Source: Candidatus Thiodiazotropha taylori (GTDB taxonomy: Bacteria; Pseudomonadota; Gammaproteobacteria; Chromatiales; Chromatiaceae). Taken from it: a stretch of 14,037 nt of DNA. The stretch covers positions 1-14,037 of the forward strand of contig JAHRHW010000069.1 of assembly GCA_019100305.1 (NCBI GenBank). The letters run 5' to 3'. Of this stretch, positions 11,675-14,037 are shown in pieces (positions within the stretch are counted from its first letter, which is position 1; each line of letters begins with the position of its first letter). The translations under genes and the position numbers were made by a program. The notes under the pieces are model-generated. The model had not been told where the DNA came from and ran no database searches. It saw nothing but the letters and a program-made list of their open reading frames with translations.

Positions 11675-14037
11675 ATGAACGACCGACAACTCAATGAAGA
11701 GCAATTGCGCCTGCAACAACAGCGCAATGGGGAAGTGGATTGGAATCTGTGGGGGCCCTATCTCTCGGAGCGGGCCTGGGGAACTGTCCGTGAGGACTAC
11801 AGCCCTGGAGGCACCGCCTGGGAGTATTTCGATCACGATCAGGCCAGATCCAGGGCCTACCGTTGGAACGAGGATGGCCTCGGCGGGATCAGTGATGAGA
11901 AGCAACGTCTCTGTTTTGCTCTCGGATTATGGAACGGGGTGGATCCGATTCTGAAAGAGCGTGCTTTCGGTCTCACCGGTAACCAGGGCAATCGGGGCGA
12001 GGATGTCAAAGAGTACTACTTCTACACCGATGCGACCCCCAGCCACAGCTGGTTAAGATATCTCTACAAATACCCCCAGGCGGAATATCCCTACTCAAGG
12101 CTGGTGGAGGAGAACCGCCACCGGGACAGACTCGATCTCCCCTTCAATCTGCTCGACAGCGGTGCCTTTGACGAGAACCGCTATTGGGATGTCTCCGTCA
12201 TCTACGCCAAGGCCGAGGCTGATCAGATTCATATCCGTATTACAGTTCAAAACCACGCGGAACAGAGTGCGCAGCTGCATCTGCTTCCCCAGCTCTGGTT
12301 TCGCAACGACTGGTCCTGGGGGGAAGAGACCAATAAGCCTTCACTAACAAAGCACAACACCGGCTCGGCAGCCAACTGGTGTGTTCAGGCGTCTCACCTG
12401 GAACTTGGGGAATACCATCTTTATGGTGAACAGCAGGCGGAACTGCTGTTCACCGAAAATGAAACCAATACACAAAAGCTATGGGGAGTCACACCTCAGA
12501 CACCCTATGTGAAAGATGCCTTTCACCGCTTGATCATCGATGGTGAAGAGGCGGTGGTCAATCCTCATCAACAGGGGACAAAATTCGCTGCCTTATATCG
12601 ACTTGATGTTCCCGCCGGGGAATCGAGAAACATCGATCTGGTATTGAGCAAACAGCCACTGGCAGAACCCTTTGCTGAAACACAACGCCTCATCGCCACG
12701 CGTCGTGGTGAGGCGGATGTCTTTTACGATGAGCTGCTGCCGGAGGGAGGGCCGGAGGACCATCGCATCATGCGGCAGGCATTGGCGGGGATGATCTGGG
12801 GCAAGCAGTTTTTCCATTTCGATGTCTATCGTTGGCTGCATGGAGATCAATATCAGCCACCCGATGCGCGCAAGCTGGGTCGTAATCACCAATGGCGACA
12901 TCTCAGGGCGGCGGATATCCTCTCCATGCCCGACACCTGGGAGTACCCCTGGTTCGCCGCCTGGGATCTCGCCTTTCACTGTGTGGCACTGGCACTGGTG
13001 GATGTGGAGTTCGCCAAGCAGCAGATCGAAGTGCTGCTGGGAGAGAACTATCTGCACCCCAATGGTCAGATACCGGCCTATGAGTGGTCCTTTAGCGATG
13101 TCAATCCACCGGTCCACGCCTGGGGAGCGTTGAAGGTCTACCGGGCGGAACGGATTCAGCAAGGCAGGGGAGATAAAAACTATCTGCAACGGGTCTTCCA
13201 CAAACTGCTGCTCAACTACGCCTGGTGGATCAATCGCAAGGACATACATGGCCAGAATCTGTTCGAAGGGGGGTTTCTGGGGCTCGATAATATCTCCGTC
13301 TATGACCGATCCAGACCACTGCCACCCGGTTATACCCTGAAACAGGCGGATGCCACCGGCTGGATGGCCATGTTTGCCCTCAACATGACTGTGATGGCAT
13401 TGGAGTTGGCCATCGATGATCCTGACTATGAGAACATCGCAATCCAGTGTTACGAACAGTTTCTGGCGATTGGCAAAGCGATCAGTGGTGGCGATGAGCA
13501 CGGCCCCTCGTTATGGGATATGGAGGCAGGATTCTTCAAGGATCTGCTGATCACCCCCTACGGTACCTACCACCGGATCGATGTCTACTCCTGGGTTGGC
13601 CTGATCCCCATGTTCGCCACGGAAGTGGTGGATAAACGCTTACTGGAGAACGCGCCCAGATTCAGGGAGATGTTGAAGGTCCACAAAAAGGGGCTTTTTC
13701 AGGGCAGCTATGTCTGCGCCTGTCCGGATTGGGAAAATGATCAAGGCGAACATCTACTGGCACTGGTCGACCACTCCATGCTGCCACGTATCCTCAACCG
13801 ACTGTTGAATGAGGATGAGTTTCTCTCATCCTATGGGGTACGCAGTCTGAGTAAACTGCATGAACACTATCGGGATCTGGGTGAACTCCCAGGCATAGGC
13901 CATATCGGCATCCACTACGCACCGGGAGAGTCGGAGAGCCATCTGTTTGGTGGTAACTCCAACTGGCGCGGTCCTGTGTGGATACCGACCAATTACGCTT
14001 TGATACAGGCAATCGAGAAGTTTCACCGATTTCTCGG
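11675..14037 (+). CDS. GH63-type glucosidase (mannosyl/glucosylglycerate hydrolase-like), 3' end outside window
   Basis: At least 787 codons are open to the window end. The protein starts with WGPYLSERAWGTVREDYS (26-43) and continues with YRWNEDGLGG, DPILKERAFGL, GNQGNRGEDVKEYYFYTDA and LHLLPQLWFRNDWSW. These are signature blocks of the long bacterial 'glucosidase' proteins of family GH63, whose C-terminal (alpha/alpha)6 domain resembles mannosylglycerate and glucosylglycerate hydrolases. The barrel includes DTWEYPWFAAWDLAFH, whose Asp431 is my candidate general acid, then PNGQIPAYEWSF, FEGGFLGLDN, YSWVGLIPMFA and NWRGPVWIPTNYALI. There is no signal peptide. The ATG has AGGAG 5 bases upstream and lies 41 bases after the debranching gene. 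It probably removes glucose from an alpha-glucoside, possibly glucosylglycerate. The substrate is not determined by sequence alone. Confidence 0.88.
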   Translation, partial: MNDRQLNEEQLRLQQQRNGEVDWNLWGPYLSERAWGTVREDYSPGGTAWEYFDHDQARSRAYRWNEDGLGGISDEKQRLCFALGLWNGVDPILKERAFGLTGNQGNRGEDVKEYYFYTDATPSHSWLRYLYKYPQAEYPYSRLVEENRHRDRLDLPFNLLDSGAFDENRYWDVSVIYAKAEADQIHIRITVQNHAEQSAQLHLLPQLWFRNDWSWGEETNKPSLTKHNTGSAANWCVQASHLELGEYHLYGEQQAELLFTENETNTQKLWGVTPQTPYVKDAFHRLIIDGEEAVVNPHQQGTKFAALYRLDVPAGESRNIDLVLSKQPLAEPFAETQRLIATRRGEADVFYDELLPEGGPEDHRIMRQALAGMIWGKQFFHFDVYRWLHGDQYQPPDARKLGRNHQWRHLRAADILSMPDTWEYPWFAAWDLAFHCVALALVDVEFAKQQIEVLLGENYLHPNGQIPAYEWSFSDVNPPVHAWGALKVYRAERIQQGRGDKNYLQRVFHKLLLNYAWWINRKDIHGQNLFEGGFLGLDNISVYDRSRPLPPGYTLKQADATGWMAMFALNMTVMALELAIDDPDYENIAIQCYEQFLAIGKAISGGDEHGPSLWDMEAGFFKDLLITPYGTYHRIDVYSWVGLIPMFATEVVDKRLLENAPRFREMLKVHKKGLFQGSYVCACPDWENDQGEHLLALVDHSMLPRILNRLLNEDEFLSSYGVRSLSKLHEHYRDLGELPGIGHIGIHYAPGESESHLFGGNSNWRGPVWIPTNYALIQAIEKFHRFL

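Noticed and set aside
12593..13501. Minus-strand open frame of about 300 codons opposite the GH63 gene
   Set aside because: The plus strand carries the continuous GH63 protein through this whole region; the antisense frame has no family signature.
1..14037. CRISPR array, insertion sequence, integrase or phage genes
   Set aside because: I found no regularly spaced repeats, transposase or recombinase motifs, or structural phage proteins; the tRNA-like repeat is the only mobility hint.

Overview
The window looks like chromosomal DNA of a gammaproteobacterium with anaerobic or micro-oxic respiratory ability. The grounds are a gammaproteobacterial-type tRNA-Val with encoded CCA, an octaheme tetrathionate-reductase-family cytochrome, a rhodoquinone-biosynthesis methyltransferase (RquA), a YgbA-type NO-response protein and a PEP-CTERM surface protein. 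A sulfur-oxidising lineage of the Sedimenticola / Thiodiazotropha kind would fit, but that assignment is inference only.

Layout. (1) 1-53: 3' part of tRNA-Val(GAC), followed by convergent terminators. (2) 252-3377, all on the minus strand: rquA, then the octaheme cytochrome c, then a membrane cytochrome b whose start codon overlaps the cytochrome c stop. This is a respiratory module. A degenerate tRNA-Val-like sequence at 3560-3641, in the same orientation as the tRNA at the window start, closes the region, so the module is framed by tRNA-derived repeats. (3) 3923-4690: a PEP-CTERM (exosortase-sorted) protein behind a near-consensus sigma-54 promoter, ending in a strong bidirectional terminator. 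(4) 4721-6778, minus strand: a secreted subtilisin-family protease with PPC and P-domain C-terminal modules, then about 0.7 kb of AT-rich DNA holding at most a 36-residue small frame. (5) 7475-8493: a small antibiotic-biosynthesis-monooxygenase-like protein (minus) and a YgbA/'nitrous oxide-stimulated promoter' family protein (plus). (6) 8829-14037, plus strand: a tight operon of glucose 1-dehydrogenase, a GH133-type glycogen debranching enzyme and a GH63-type glucosidase that runs off the window end.

How the genes may work together. RquA converts ubiquinone to rhodoquinone. The cytochrome b probably takes electrons from the quinol pool and passes them to the octaheme cytochrome in the periplasm. 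The glycoside operon would release glucose from glucan or a glucosylated compatible solute and oxidise it to gluconolactone. The PEP-CTERM protein and the secreted protease act outside the cytoplasm and share a convergent terminator, but nothing else ties them together. I see no CRISPR array, insertion sequence, integrase or transposase. The most notable points are the rquA-octaheme-cytochrome b module between tRNA-Val-like repeats and the sigma-54 promoter of the PEP-CTERM gene.
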